Origin: Buttiauxella brennerae ATCC 51605
GTDB lineage: Bacteria; Pseudomonadota; Gammaproteobacteria; Enterobacterales; Enterobacteriaceae
Length of the DNA stretch: 64,000 nt
NCBI RefSeq assembly: GCF_001654925.1
Contig: NZ_LXER01000011.1
Span: forward strand, 186,001 to 250,000
Direction of reading: 5' to 3'
Shown: piece after piece, positions 52,022-61,118 of the stretch
Numbering within the stretch: position 1 is the first letter of the stretch
Layout of the letters: each line of letters starts with the position of its first letter
The notes under the pieces: generated by a model
What the model was told of the DNA's origin: nothing
The model's database searches: none
The model's input: the letters and a program-made list of their open reading frames with translations, nothing else
Program-made: the position numbers and the translations under genes

Positions 52022-52050
52022 AAAAAAAGGAAGCTATGCTTCCTTTTTTT
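52022..52050 (+). terminator. Terminator of uge
   Basis: AAGGAAGC (52027-52034), TAT loop, GCTTCCTT (52038-52045), in flanking A-runs and T-runs. Ends the galU-ugd-uge transcript. Confidence 0.92.
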
Positions 52051-52086
52051 GTGGCTATAAAACGGCAAGCGCGGCACACAGAACAA

Positions 52087-52108
52087 AAATCCCGCCGAAG
52101 CGGGATTT
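52087..52108. terminator. Terminator of hns
   Basis: ATCCCGC (52089-52095), CGAA loop, GCGGGAT (52100-52106). On the minus strand the stem is followed by TTTTGTTC, 25 bp after the hns stop. Confidence 0.85.
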
Positions 52109-52132
52109 AATAAGCAGCACTAAAAGCGACAA

Positions 52133-52543
52133 TTAGGCAATCAGGAAGTCTTCCAGTTTTTTGCCTTGCTCTTCCATTGCTTTTTTGATTACTGCTGGAG
52201 TACGGCCCTGGCCAGTCCAGGTTTTGCTTTCGCCGTTTTCGTCGATGTACTGATATTTAGCTGGACGTGCAGCGCGTTTTGCTTTGCCTGCAGTTTTAAC
52301 AGCAGCCATGCTATTCAGTAATTCGTTAGGATCAATACCATCAGCAATCAGCATTTCACGGTATTGTTGCAATTTACGAGTGCGTTCTTCAATTTCTGCA
52401 GCTTGTGCATTATCTTCTTCGCGACGTTCGTTAACAACAACTTCTAATTTTTCCAGCATTTCTTCCAGCGTTTCCAGGGTGCATTCTCTGGCTTGTGCAC
52501 GAAGAGTACGGATGTTGTTCAAAATTTTAAGTGCTTCGCTCAT
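52133..52543 (-). CDS. hns: Nucleoid-associated protein H-NS
   Basis: 136 residues; E. coli H-NS has 137. The N-terminal coiled-coil oligomerisation domain (about 1-80) is nearly identical in its first 40 residues. The C-terminal DNA-binding domain has the [12 protein letters not shown] loop that inserts into the AT-rich minor groove. It silences AT-rich and acquired DNA. The start at 52543 follows the E. coli context, with a 37-nt leader from a clear promoter. Confidence 0.98.
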   Translation of the reverse strand: MSEALKILNNIRTLRAQARECTLETLEEMLEKLEVVVNERREEDNAQAAEIEERTRKLQQYREMLIADGIDPNELLNSMAAVKTAGKAKRAARPAKYQYIDENGESKTWTGQGRTPAVIKKAMEEQGKKLEDFLIA

Positions 52544-52587
52544 TTTAGTAATCTCAATCTTATATTGATGGTTGGCTTGTTGGGCTA

Positions 52588-52616
52588 ATAATAGAGCCTT
52601 AAATTAAGTTCTGCAA
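52588..52616 (-). promoter_or_regulatory. hns promoter
   Basis: On the minus strand TTGCAG (52611-52616) and TATTAT (52588-52593) with 17-bp spacing; start near 52581 and a leader of about 37 nt, as in E. coli hns. The rest of the 554-bp AT-rich hns-tdk gap up to 53097 shows no gene. Confidence 0.75.
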
Positions 52617-53048
52617 TAGGGGGTAATGTAAGGAATTCAAAATTCCATAATATTTTGTCGATTTATTAAAGCGCATTAACTTAAATTTAGCCTTGCGCAT
52701 GGGCTAAACAAAACGGAGTAACTCACTTTTTCTACAACAACCCTGTGAGTATCAGGGACTGTTGCAGTTGTAAATTGAGACATAAGAGCATTAATGGTGA
52801 AATATCAACCTTTGGTATTATTGCCTGTCACAGTGAATATTCTTAATAGATAGTTATTATTAGTGATTCAATAACTTCCACTGAATTTCATTGAATGCAC
52901 TGAAAAATCTGCAAGTTAAGCGCGACCCAGTAAGCCGCAAACAACGGCCGTCACTGCTCGTTTTGCTGTAAGATTTATATATCATTCGTCCGATACAAGA
53001 ATTTTGCTTACCAGCATCAGGTAGCGGCAACTCACTAACGGCTTATGA

Positions 53049-53054
53049 TATAAT
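53049..53054 (+). promoter_or_regulatory. tdk -10 hexamer
   Basis: Consensus TATAAT, 43 bp before the tdk ATG, preceded by GCTTATGA. No good -35 match is visible. Confidence 0.5.
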
Positions 53055-53097
53055 CCGTGTTAATAATATTTACATTTTAACTCAGGCTAGCTGACCA

Positions 53098-53703
53098 ATG
53101 GCACAACTCTACTTTTACTATTCCGCAATGAACGCGGGTAAATCTACGGCATTACTGCAATCATCATACAACTATCAAGAGCGCGGAATGCGTACGTTGG
53201 TGTATACCGCAGAAATTGACAATCGGTTTGGTTCGGGAAAGGTGAGTTCGCGTATTGGGTTATCATCGCCGGCAAAACTCTACAATGACTCAACCCAATT
53301 ATTCAATGAAATACGCGACGAGCATCAACGTGATGCCGTGCATTGTGTTCTGGTTGATGAATGCCAGTTTCTGACGCGTGACCAGGTGCTGGCGTTATCA
53401 GACGTCGTAGATGAATTAGATATTCCAGTATTATGTTATGGCTTACGCACTGATTTTCAGGGTGAGTTATTTGGTGGAAGCCAATATTTATTGGCGTGGT
53501 CAGACAAACTCGTGGAATTAAAAACCATCTGTTTTTGCGGACGTAAAGCCAGCATGGTTCTGCGCCTTGACCAGGAAGGGCGCCCGTATAACCAGGGAGA
53601 GCAGGTCGTGATTGGCGGCAATGAGCGCTATGTGTCGGTTTGCCGTAAACATTACAAAGAAGCGCTTCAGACAGGCTCTCTGCAAGGCATTCAGAGCGAA
53701 TAA
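53098..53703 (+). CDS. tdk: Thymidine kinase
   Basis: 201 residues; E. coli Tdk has 205. Salvage enzyme phosphorylating thymidine and deoxyuridine. P-loop [11 protein letters not shown] (about 11-20), the VDECQFL Walker B-like segment with the catalytic Glu, and a zinc-binding set (CFCGRKAS plus the C-terminal Cys in VCRKHYKEA). Single gene between hns and adhE. Confidence 0.97.
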   Translation: MAQLYFYYSAMNAGKSTALLQSSYNYQERGMRTLVYTAEIDNRFGSGKVSSRIGLSSPAKLYNDSTQLFNEIRDEHQRDAVHCVLVDECQFLTRDQVLALSDVVDELDIPVLCYGLRTDFQGELFGGSQYLLAWSDKLVELKTICFCGRKASMVLRLDQEGRPYNQGEQVVIGGNERYVSVCRKHYKEALQTGSLQGIQSE

Positions 53704-53787
53704 AAATCATCAGGAGGGGAAAGGTGTGCCTTTCCCTCTCGTCGTCGTGAGAGGCTTTGTGCGGCGATTTTCAGAAAACAGAAATAA

Positions 53788-53811
53788 AAAAACCCGCCGA
53801 AGCGGGTTTTT
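53788..53811. terminator. Bidirectional terminator between tdk and adhE
   Basis: AAAAACCCGC (53788-53797), CGAA loop, GCGGGTTTTT (53802-53811). A and T tracts on both sides allow it to end both convergent transcripts. Confidence 0.9.
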
Positions 53812-53826
53812 TATTAGCGATGACAA

Positions 53827-56514
53827 TTAAGCGGTTTTCTTCGCTTTCTTATCAGCTTTAGCGGCTGGCGCTGGAGCAGCTTTAGCAGATGCTGCTTCGT
53901 TGCCTTCTTCGGAGAATTCACGACCGTAGAAGGTATCCATCAGAATTTGTTTCAATTCAGAGATCAGTGGGTAACGTGGGTTAGCACCGGTACACTGGTC
54001 ATCGAACGCATCTTCAGACAGTTTATCAACGTGAGCCAGGAAGTCAGCTTCCTGAACACCAGCTTCGCGGATGGACTTAGGAATACCCAGTTCAGCCTTG
54101 ATGCTGTCAAGCCATGCCAGCAGTTTCTCAATCTTAGCAGCAGTACGGTCGCCCGGTGCGCTCAGACCCAGATGGTCTGCGATTTCAGCATAACGACGAC
54201 GCGCTTGTGGGCGGTCATACTGACTGAATGCAGTCTGCTTAGTTGGGTTGTCGTTCGCGTTATAACGGATAACGTTAGAGATCAACAGGGCGTTCGCCAG
54301 ACCGTGAGGAATGTGGAACTGAGAACCCAGTTTGTGTGCCATTGAGTGACACACACCCAGGAAGGCGTTCGCAAACGCGATACCCGCGATGGTCGCAGCG
54401 TTGTGTACACGCTCACGAGCAACAGGGTTTTTAGAGCCTTCATTGTAAGATGCTGGCAGGTTTTCTTTCAGCAGTTTCAGCGCTTGCAGAGCCTGACCGT
54501 CAGAGAACTCGCTCGCCAGTACAGACACATAAGCTTCCAGTGCGTGAGTTACGGCATCAAGACCACCGAATGCACACAGGGACTTAGGCATGTCCATGAC
54601 CAGGTTGGCATCAACAATCGCCATGTCTGGAGTCAGAGCGTAGTCAGCCAGTGGGTATTTCTGGCCAGTTGCATCATCAGTTACAACTGCAAACGGAGTC
54701 ACTTCTGAACCGGTACCGGAAGTGGTGGTAACCGCGATCATTTTCGCTTTTACGCCCATTTTCGGGAACTTGTAGATACGCTTACGGATGTCCATGAAGC
54801 GCAGTGCCAGTTCTTCGAAGTGAGTTTCTGGGTGCTCGTACATAACCCACATAATTTTCGCAGCATCCATCGGTGAACCACCACCCAGCGCGATGATCAC
54901 GTCTGGTTTGAAGGAGTTCGCCAGTTCTGCACCTTTACGTACTACGGACAGAGTTGGATCAGCTTCTACTTCGAAGAATACTTCAGTTTCAACACCAGCT
55001 GCTTTCAGAACAGAAGTGATCTGGTCTGCATAGCCGTTGTTGAACAGGAAACGGTCGGTAACGATCATCGCACGTTTGTGACCATCAGTAATCACTTCGT
55101 CCAGCGCGATTGGCAGAGAGCCACGGCGGAAGTAGATAGATTTCGGAAGTTTATGCCACAACATGTTCTCAGCTCGCTTAGCAACGGTTTTCTTGTTGAT
55201 CAGGTGCTTAGGACCCACGTTCTCAGAGATGGAGTTACCACCCCATGAACCACAACCCAGAGTCAGGGAAGGCGCGAGTTTAAAGTTGTACAGGTCACCG
55301 ATACCACCCTGAGAAGCAGGGGTGTTGATCAGGATACGTGCAGTTTTCATTTTGTCGCCGAAGTGCTTAACGCGCTCTGGCTGGTTGTCTTGGTCGGTGT
55401 ACAGGCAAGAGGTATGACCGATACCGCCCATCTCAACCAGTTTCTCAGCTTTAACGACTGCATCTTCGAAGCTCTTAGCACGGTACATAGCCAGAGTTGG
55501 AGACAGTTTTTCGTGAGCGAATGGCTCAGATTCGTCAACAACACTTACTTCACCAATCAGGATCTTGGTGTCAGCGGGTACTGTGAAGCCTGCCAGTTCA
55601 GCAATTTTAGTTGCTGGCTGACCAACGATAGCTGCGTTCAGTGCGCCGTTTTTCAGGATGATATCCTGAACAGCTTTCAGCTCTTTACCCTGCAGCATGT
55701 AGCCGCCGTGGGATGCAAAACGTTCGCGCACTGCGTTGTAAGCAGAGTCAACAACGATTACTGATTGCTCGGAAGCACAGATTACGCCGTTATCGAAGGT
55801 TTTGGACATCAGGATAGAAGCAACAACACGTTTGATGTCGGCAGTTTCGTCAACAACAACAGGGGTGTTACCTGCGCCTACGCCGATTGCTGGTTTACCG
55901 GAGCTATAAGCTGCTTTAACCATGCCTGGGCCACCTGTTGCCAGAATCATGTTGATATCTGGGTGGTGCATCAGAGCGTTAGACAGTTCGACAGATGGCT
56001 GGTCAATCCAACCGATCAGATCTTTAGGTGCACCGGCAGCGATTGCAGCTTGCAGAACGATGTCTGCTGCTTTATTCGTCGCGTCTTTAGCACGTGGGTG
56101 TGGAGAGAAGATGATCGCGTTACGCGTCTTCAGGCTGATCAGAGACTTAAAGATAGCCGTTGAAGTCGGGTTAGTCGTTGGCACGATACCGCAAATGATA
56201 CCGATCGGCTCAGCGATAGTGATAGTACCGAAGGTCTGGTCTTCACTCAGAACACCACAGGTCTTTTCATCTTTATAGGCGTTGTAGATATACTCTGAAG
56301 CAAAGTGGTTTTTGATCACTTTATCTTCAACGATACCCATGCCAGATTCGGCAACAGCCAGTTTCGCGAGAGGGATTCGAGCATCTGCGGCAGCCAGAGC
56401 GGCGGCGCGGAAGATTTTATCAACTTGCTCTTGAGTAAAGTTGGCATATTCACGCTGGGCTTTCTTGACGCGCTCTACAAGTGCGTTAAGTTCAGCGACA
56501 TTAGTTACAGCCAT
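53827..56514 (-). CDS. adhE: Bifunctional acetaldehyde-CoA/alcohol dehydrogenase
   Basis: 895 residues; E. coli AdhE has 891. The N-terminal CoA-dependent aldehyde dehydrogenase (about 1-440, catalytic Cys in NGVICASEQS) is joined to a C-terminal Fe-type alcohol dehydrogenase (about 450-870; GGGSPMDAAK, HSMAHKLGSQFHIPHG). It turns acetyl-CoA into ethanol and recycles NADH in fermentation; forms spirosome filaments. The last 20 residues are Ala/Lys-rich. AGGAG precedes the ATG. Upstream lies a long structured leader. Confidence 0.98.
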   Translation of the reverse strand: MAVTNVAELNALVERVKKAQREYANFTQEQVDKIFRAAALAAADARIPLAKLAVAESGMGIVEDKVIKNHFASEYIYNAYKDEKTCGVLSEDQTFGTITIAEPIGIICGIVPTTNPTSTAIFKSLISLKTRNAIIFSPHPRAKDATNKAADIVLQAAIAAGAPKDLIGWIDQPSVELSNALMHHPDINMILATGGPGMVKAAYSSGKPAIGVGAGNTPVVVDETADIKRVVASILMSKTFDNGVICASEQSVIVVDSAYNAVRERFASHGGYMLQGKELKAVQDIILKNGALNAAIVGQPATKIAELAGFTVPADTKILIGEVSVVDESEPFAHEKLSPTLAMYRAKSFEDAVVKAEKLVEMGGIGHTSCLYTDQDNQPERVKHFGDKMKTARILINTPASQGGIGDLYNFKLAPSLTLGCGSWGGNSISENVGPKHLINKKTVAKRAENMLWHKLPKSIYFRRGSLPIALDEVITDGHKRAMIVTDRFLFNNGYADQITSVLKAAGVETEVFFEVEADPTLSVVRKGAELANSFKPDVIIALGGGSPMDAAKIMWVMYEHPETHFEELALRFMDIRKRIYKFPKMGVKAKMIAVTTTSGTGSEVTPFAVVTDDATGQKYPLADYALTPDMAIVDANLVMDMPKSLCAFGGLDAVTHALEAYVSVLASEFSDGQALQALKLLKENLPASYNEGSKNPVARERVHNAATIAGIAFANAFLGVCHSMAHKLGSQFHIPHGLANALLISNVIRYNANDNPTKQTAFSQYDRPQARRRYAEIADHLGLSAPGDRTAAKIEKLLAWLDSIKAELGIPKSIREAGVQEADFLAHVDKLSEDAFDDQCTGANPRYPLISELKQILMDTFYGREFSEEGNEAASAKAAPAPAAKADKKAKKTA

Positions 56515-56665
56515 AATGCTCTCCTGATAATGTTTAAACTCTTTTAGTAAATGAGCTGCTCGAGACGAAAGTATAGTCAGCGGGCAACAGCTTGCGTAAA
56601 AGACGAGCCACGACTATCCAAAAACTTCCCAAAACATCTTGCTGACTTACTAAAAGAGCCTACCT

Positions 56666-56739
56666 AAAAAACCTATTCATCGTCTGAATCATTCGCTCTT
56701 CAGATGCATCCAGAGTACTCACTTCTGAGTAGGTTTTTT
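56666..56739 (-). promoter_or_regulatory. Structured region in the adhE upstream leader
   Basis: AAAAAACCTA (56666-56675) and TAGGTTTTTT (56730-56739) can close a long stem. It encloses a TACTCA-CTTC-TGAGTA hairpin (56716-56731, which competes with the outer stem) and a partial TCTGAA/TTCAGA pairing. E. coli adhE mRNA has a long leader whose structure is opened by RNase III for translation; this could be the equivalent. Confidence 0.45.
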
Positions 56740-56754
56740 GTGATGTAAATCACA
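56739..56754. promoter_or_regulatory. Perfect CRP box between adhE and ychE
   Basis: TGTGATGTAAATCACA is a full TGTGA-N6-TCACA match. It lies 232 bp from the adhE start and 246 bp from the ychE start, so it could act on either or both divergent genes. The rest of the 478-bp gap holds no gene that I can support. Confidence 0.75.
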
Positions 56755-56992
56755 ATATTTTAAGGCTGACTCCATTCAGCAGGCAGGATTCAGGTAACTG
56801 ATAAGTCTTTAAAATTTTAGTCACAGCAAAGATAAAACAAATTACCATATTTTCAACATGTGAGTAACAATATCGTTTAATATCGCATTTGCTTATAAAA
56901 GTAGTTATCTATGCTACGAAAGGACGTAGCGCCAACACCTGTTTTCCATTACATTACGCCGGCCTTTGCTAAGTTCATTCGCGGAGTTTTGA

Positions 56993-57640
56993 GTGGCTCA
57001 ATCCTTGTTCGATTTGCCTACCTATTTTAAGTTCTTTATTGGCTTGTTCGCGCTGGTAAACCCAGTGGGGATCATTCCTGTCTTTATCAGTATGACCAGC
57101 TACCAAACGGCGTTGGCCCGAAATAAAACAAACCTTACCGCGAATTTATCGGTAGCGATTATTTTATGGACCTCATTGTTCCTTGGTGACGGCATTCTGC
57201 AATTATTTGGTATATCAATAGATTCTTTCCGTATCGCTGGCGGTATTCTGGTGGTCACCATTGCGATGTCGATGATCAGCGGTAAGCTCGGGGAAGATAA
57301 ACAGAACAAACAAGAAAAATCAGAAAGCGCTATCCGTGAAAGTGTGGGTGTTGTGCCATTGGCATTGCCTTTAATGGCAGGCCCAGGTGCAATCAGTTCG
57401 ACCATCGTATGGGGCACGCGTTACCATAGCTGGAATTATCTGGTCGGTTTTACAATCGCTATTGCACTCTTTGCATTTTGTTGTTGGTTGGTGTTCCGCC
57501 TTGCGCCATGGCTTGTGCGCCTGCTGGGTCAAACTGGCATCAACGTCATCACCCGTATCATGGGTCTGTTGCTGATGGCTCTGGGTATAGAGTTTATTGT
57601 GACTGGCCTGAAAACAATCTTCCCGGGACTTTTAAGTTAG
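56993..57640 (+). CDS. ychE: MarC family inner-membrane protein YchE
   Basis: 215 residues with six predicted spans, the E. coli YchE length. The family (MarC/UPF0056) is annotated as transporter-like, but no substrate is proven. Conserved segments are FALVNPVGIIPVFISMT and PLALPLMAGPGAISSTIVWG. The start is GTG at 56993, with GGAG 6-7 nt upstream. Divergent from adhE. Confidence 0.93.
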   Translation: MAQSLFDLPTYFKFFIGLFALVNPVGIIPVFISMTSYQTALARNKTNLTANLSVAIILWTSLFLGDGILQLFGISIDSFRIAGGILVVTIAMSMISGKLGEDKQNKQEKSESAIRESVGVVPLALPLMAGPGAISSTIVWGTRYHSWNYLVGFTIAIALFAFCCWLVFRLAPWLVRLLGQTGINVITRIMGLLLMALGIEFIVTGLKTIFPGLLS

Positions 57641-57661
57641 TTCTGCTGAAAGGTTCATATG

Positions 57662-57692
57662 AAAAAGCAGAATAACCATTCTGCTTTTTTTT
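57662..57692 (+). terminator. Terminator of ychE
   Basis: AGCAGAAT (57666-57673), AACC loop, ATTCTGCT (57678-57685), then a T-run, with A's before the stem. Confidence 0.92.
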
Positions 57693-57722
57693 GTTAATTC
57701 CACACCAATACCAATAAAGCAT

Positions 57723-57770
57723 AAGCATTTTTTTAGTATTCATAAGAAAATCATTCATAAGAAAATGCTT
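57723..57770. repeat. Direct and inverted repeats after ychE
   Basis: ATTCATAAGAAAAT occurs twice with one base between (57738-57751 and 57753-57766). The block is framed by AAGCATTTT (57723-57731) and AAAATGCTT (57762-57770), which are complementary. Meaning unknown. Confidence 0.6.
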
Positions 57771-58400
57771 TGGAAACCGTCTATTAGCTCCCTTCACTTT
57801 TCCCCGCTGTACATAAAACTGACAATCGCTTCGTTATTTAACTCACACTACACAATGATGCTTGCTGCGGCTTTATTGAGATGATATTAGTTAATCAAGC
57901 TGTCTTGCAGATGAATGTGCTAAAAAATAACCAATTGTTAATTTTTCGTGAATAACGGTTGTGAGCCGTAAGCCTGCAACCAAACCTCCCTCGTGGACAC
58001 TGACATTTCTTTTGTTTTTAGAGAGTTAATTAGGCGATTTGCACGAGTTGCATACCTCTTTAAACCTGACTCTGAATAGATAAAAGAGAAATGGTTAACA
58101 AATTTGCAAAATGTATTGGCGAGCAACAGAGGCTTTTGATACTTTCCGGGCAACACAATTATCTGAAAAATGTTTCATTTACAGATGACTCATCAAAATC
58201 AACCTCAGTACAGGGTAGGTTGATTAAGAATCGACGGAGCAGGGTGCCATTAAGAGCGTCCCCCAAATAAAGTCGGTGATAGCAAGTAAGACAAGAAGTT
58301 AATCCGGGCAGTCGCATAACGCTCTTGCGCTGTTAAGGAACCCTAAGGGGAAGAGGCTGGCTTTCGGGTCGGTAATTATAATGAGTGGAGTATCAACACA
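57771..58400 (+). promoter_or_regulatory. Long upstream and leader region of oppA
   Basis: About 630 bp without a supported gene. The part before roughly 58200 is AT-rich, as expected for Lrp/H-NS control. The 3' end holds GTGGAG before the oppA ATG and CAACACAA just in front of it. E. coli oppA has a long leader and is repressed at its ribosome site by the sRNA GcvB, whose GU-rich arm pairs with such CA-rich stretches. I see no clear promoter hexamers that I would defend. Confidence 0.5.
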
Positions 58401-60035
58401 ATGTCCATCATCACAAAAAAAAGTCTGGTAGCAGCAAGCATTTTAACCGCGCTAATCGTAGGCAATGTGGCCATGGCGGCCGAAGTTCCTGCAGGTGTTC
58501 AACTGTCAGAAAAGCAAACGTTGATTCGAAATAACGGTGCTGAACCACAGTCTCTGGACCCAAATAAAATTGAAGGTGTTCCTGAGTCAAACGTGAGCCG
58601 TGACCTGTTTGAAGGCTTACTGATTACTTCTCCAAAAGACGGTCACCCAATTCCGGGCGTAGCAGAGTCCTGGGATAATAAAGATTTTAAAGTCTGGACC
58701 TTCCATCTGCGTAAAGATGCGAAATGGTCTAACGGCGAACCTGTTACTGCGCAAGATTTCGTTTATAGCTGGCAGCGTCTGGTTGATCCAAATACTGCTT
58801 CCCCATACGCAAGCTACCCGCAATACGGCCATATCGTAAACGTTGATGCCATCATCGACGGCAAAATGAAACCAAGTGAACTGGGCGTTAAAGCGATTGA
58901 TGACCACACGCTGGAAGTCACTCTGAGCGAGCCTGTTCCTTACTTCTACAAACTTCTGGTTAACCCGGCGATGTCCCCGGTGAATAAAACCGCCATTGAG
59001 AAGTTTGGTGAGAAGTGGACCCAACCAGCAAACATCGTGAGCAACGGTGCTTATAAACTGAAAGATTGGGTTGTTAACGAACGCATCGTCATGGAGCGTA
59101 ATACCAATTATTGGGATAATGCGAAAACCGTTATTTCACAAATTACTTATCTGCCAATCTCTTCCGAAGTGACGGATGTAAACCGCTACCGCAGCGGCGA
59201 GATTGACATGACGTATAACAACCTGCCAATCGAGCTGTTCCAGAAGCTGAAAAAAGAAATTCCTACTGAAGTACATGTTGATCCATACCTGTGTACTTAC
59301 TACTACGAAATCAACAACCAGAAAGCTCCGTTTGACGATGTGCGTGTTCGTACCGCTCTGAAACTGGGCCTGGATCGTGACATTATCGTTAATAAAGTGA
59401 AGGCGCAGGGCGATCTGCCTGCTTATGGTTACACGCCTCCTTATGCTGATGGCGCAAAACTGACTAAGCCTGAGTGGTTCTCCTGGACTCAGGAAAAACG
59501 TAACGAAGAAGCTAAGAAATTGCTGGCTGAAGCGGGCTACACCAAAGATAAACCGCTGACCTTCGACCTGCTGTACAACACTTCAGATCTGCACAAGAAA
59601 CTGGCTATCGCTGCCGCTTCTATCTGGCAGAAAAACCTGGGTGTGAACGTGAAGCTGGTTAACCAGGAGTGGAAAACCTTCCTTGATACTCGTCACCAGG
59701 GTAACTACAACGTTGCACGTGCTGGCTGGTGTGCGGATTATAACGAACCGACTTCATTCCTGAACACAATGCTGTCTTCAAGCTCAATGAACACCGCGCA
59801 TTATAAGAGCCCAGCCTTTGACGCCATCATGGCCGAATCGCTGAAAGCGACTGATGATGCACAGCGTGCTGCTGCCTACGATAAAGCGGAACAGCAATTG
59901 GGCAAAGATTCTGCAATCGTTCCGGTTTATTACTACGTGAATGCCCGTCTGGTGAAACCATGGGTTGGCGGTTATACCGGTAAAGACCCGATGGATAATA
60001 TCTACACCAAAGATATGTATATCATCAAACATTAA
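58401..60035 (+). CDS. oppA: Oligopeptide ABC transporter, periplasmic binding protein
   Basis: 544 residues; E. coli OppA has 543. Sec signal peptide with cleavage after AMA (residue 26), mature AEVPAG. It binds peptides of two to five residues with little sequence preference and serves OppBCDF in nutrient uptake and cell-wall peptide recycling. The SBP family 5 signature region (VTAQDFVYSWQRL ... PYASYPQY) is intact. First gene of oppABCDF; a large hairpin follows it. Confidence 0.98.
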   Translation: MSIITKKSLVAASILTALIVGNVAMAAEVPAGVQLSEKQTLIRNNGAEPQSLDPNKIEGVPESNVSRDLFEGLLITSPKDGHPIPGVAESWDNKDFKVWTFHLRKDAKWSNGEPVTAQDFVYSWQRLVDPNTASPYASYPQYGHIVNVDAIIDGKMKPSELGVKAIDDHTLEVTLSEPVPYFYKLLVNPAMSPVNKTAIEKFGEKWTQPANIVSNGAYKLKDWVVNERIVMERNTNYWDNAKTVISQITYLPISSEVTDVNRYRSGEIDMTYNNLPIELFQKLKKEIPTEVHVDPYLCTYYYEINNQKAPFDDVRVRTALKLGLDRDIIVNKVKAQGDLPAYGYTPPYADGAKLTKPEWFSWTQEKRNEEAKKLLAEAGYTKDKPLTFDLLYNTSDLHKKLAIAAASIWQKNLGVNVKLVNQEWKTFLDTRHQGNYNVARAGWCADYNEPTSFLNTMLSSSSMNTAHYKSPAFDAIMAESLKATDDAQRAAAYDKAEQQLGKDSAIVPVYYYVNARLVKPWVGGYTGKDPMDNIYTKDMYIIKH

Positions 60036-60045
60036 TGGCAATTCG

Positions 60046-60133
60046 TGGGGCAAGTCTTACTCGTCATCCTTAACGCCGCAGTTAACGCATCTGCAACGTG
60101 AATGATTTCGGGTAGAAAAACAGACTTGCCCCA
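60046..60133 (+). repeat. Large intercistronic hairpin between oppA and oppB
   Basis: TGGGGCAAGTCT (60046-60057) and AGACTTGCCCCA (60122-60133) are perfect 12-bp complements around 64 nt. The inner right part on the minus strand (TACCCGAAATCATTCACGTTG, shown in part) resembles an ERIC-type terminus. It probably protects the oppA 3' end and/or limits read-through, giving more OppA than membrane components. Confidence 0.7.
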
Positions 60134-60183
60134 TCGTGTCTTATTTTATCGCACTCTAAAGGCACAGCCAGAAGGTACGGGCA

Positions 60184-61104
60184 ATGTTGAAATTTATTCT
60201 ACGTCGTTGTCTGGAAGCAATTCCGACACTCTTTATTCTTATAACAATATCATTCTTCATGATGCGCCTTGCGCCAGGTAGCCCATTCACCAGCGAACGC
60301 GCCCTTCCGCCGGAAGTTATGGCGAACATTGAAGCCAAATATCATTTAAACGATCCGATCTCGACTCAGTATTTCAGCTATCTGAAACAACTGGCACACG
60401 GTGATTTTGGCCCGTCATTTAAATACAAAGATTATTCAGTGAACGACCTGGTCGCCTCAAGCTTCCCTGTCTCGGCAAAATTAGGTGCTGCTGCATTTAT
60501 TTTTGCACTGGTTTTAGGTGTTTTAGCGGGGGTCATCGCCGCACTGAATCAAAATACCAAATGGGATTACGCCGTAATGGGGGTTGCCATGACGGGGGTT
60601 GTTATCCCGAGCTTCGTGGTTGCGCCATTACTGGTTCTGATATTTGCGATAACACTTAAGTGGCTGCCCGGTGGCGGCTGGAACGGAGGTGCCATTCAAT
60701 ACATGATCCTGCCGATGGTCGCGTTGTCTTTGGCTTATATTGCCAGTATCGCGCGTATCACTCGTGGTTCCATGATTGAAGTCCTGCACTCCAACTTTAT
60801 CCGTACCGCACGTGCTAAAGGGTTGCCGATGCGCCGCATTATTTTGCGCCACGCTTTGAAACCTGCACTGCTACCCGTTCTGTCATATTTGGGCCCGGCA
60901 TTTGTCGGTATCATCACAGGCTCAATGGTTATTGAAACTATTTACGGGTTACCGGGTATTGGCCAGTTGTTCGTAAACGGAGCGTTGAACCGCGACTATT
61001 CATTGGTTCTGAGTCTGACGATTCTGGTCGGCGCGCTGACTATTCTCTTTAACGCGATTGTTGATGTGCTATATGCCGTTATCGATCCGAAAATCCGTTA
61101 CTGA
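60184..61104 (+). CDS. oppB: Oligopeptide ABC transporter permease OppB
   Basis: 306 residues, six spans, same length as E. coli OppB. BPD-type permease with the EAA loop (FIRTARAKGLPMRRIILRHALKPALLPVLSYLG) that docks to OppD/OppF. Begins MLKFILRRCLEAIPTLFILITISFF. Fourteen bases before oppC. Confidence 0.97.
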   Translation: MLKFILRRCLEAIPTLFILITISFFMMRLAPGSPFTSERALPPEVMANIEAKYHLNDPISTQYFSYLKQLAHGDFGPSFKYKDYSVNDLVASSFPVSAKLGAAAFIFALVLGVLAGVIAALNQNTKWDYAVMGVAMTGVVIPSFVVAPLLVLIFAITLKWLPGGGWNGGAIQYMILPMVALSLAYIASIARITRGSMIEVLHSNFIRTARAKGLPMRRIILRHALKPALLPVLSYLGPAFVGIITGSMVIETIYGLPGIGQLFVNGALNRDYSLVLSLTILVGALTILFNAIVDVLYAVIDPKIRY

Positions 61105-61118
61105 CACTGGAGTACGCC

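Noticed and set aside
57938-58156. 72-codon minus-strand frame in the ychE-oppA gap
   Set aside because: No ribosome site and no recognisable family. It lies in a region that is long, non-coding leader DNA in E. coli too.
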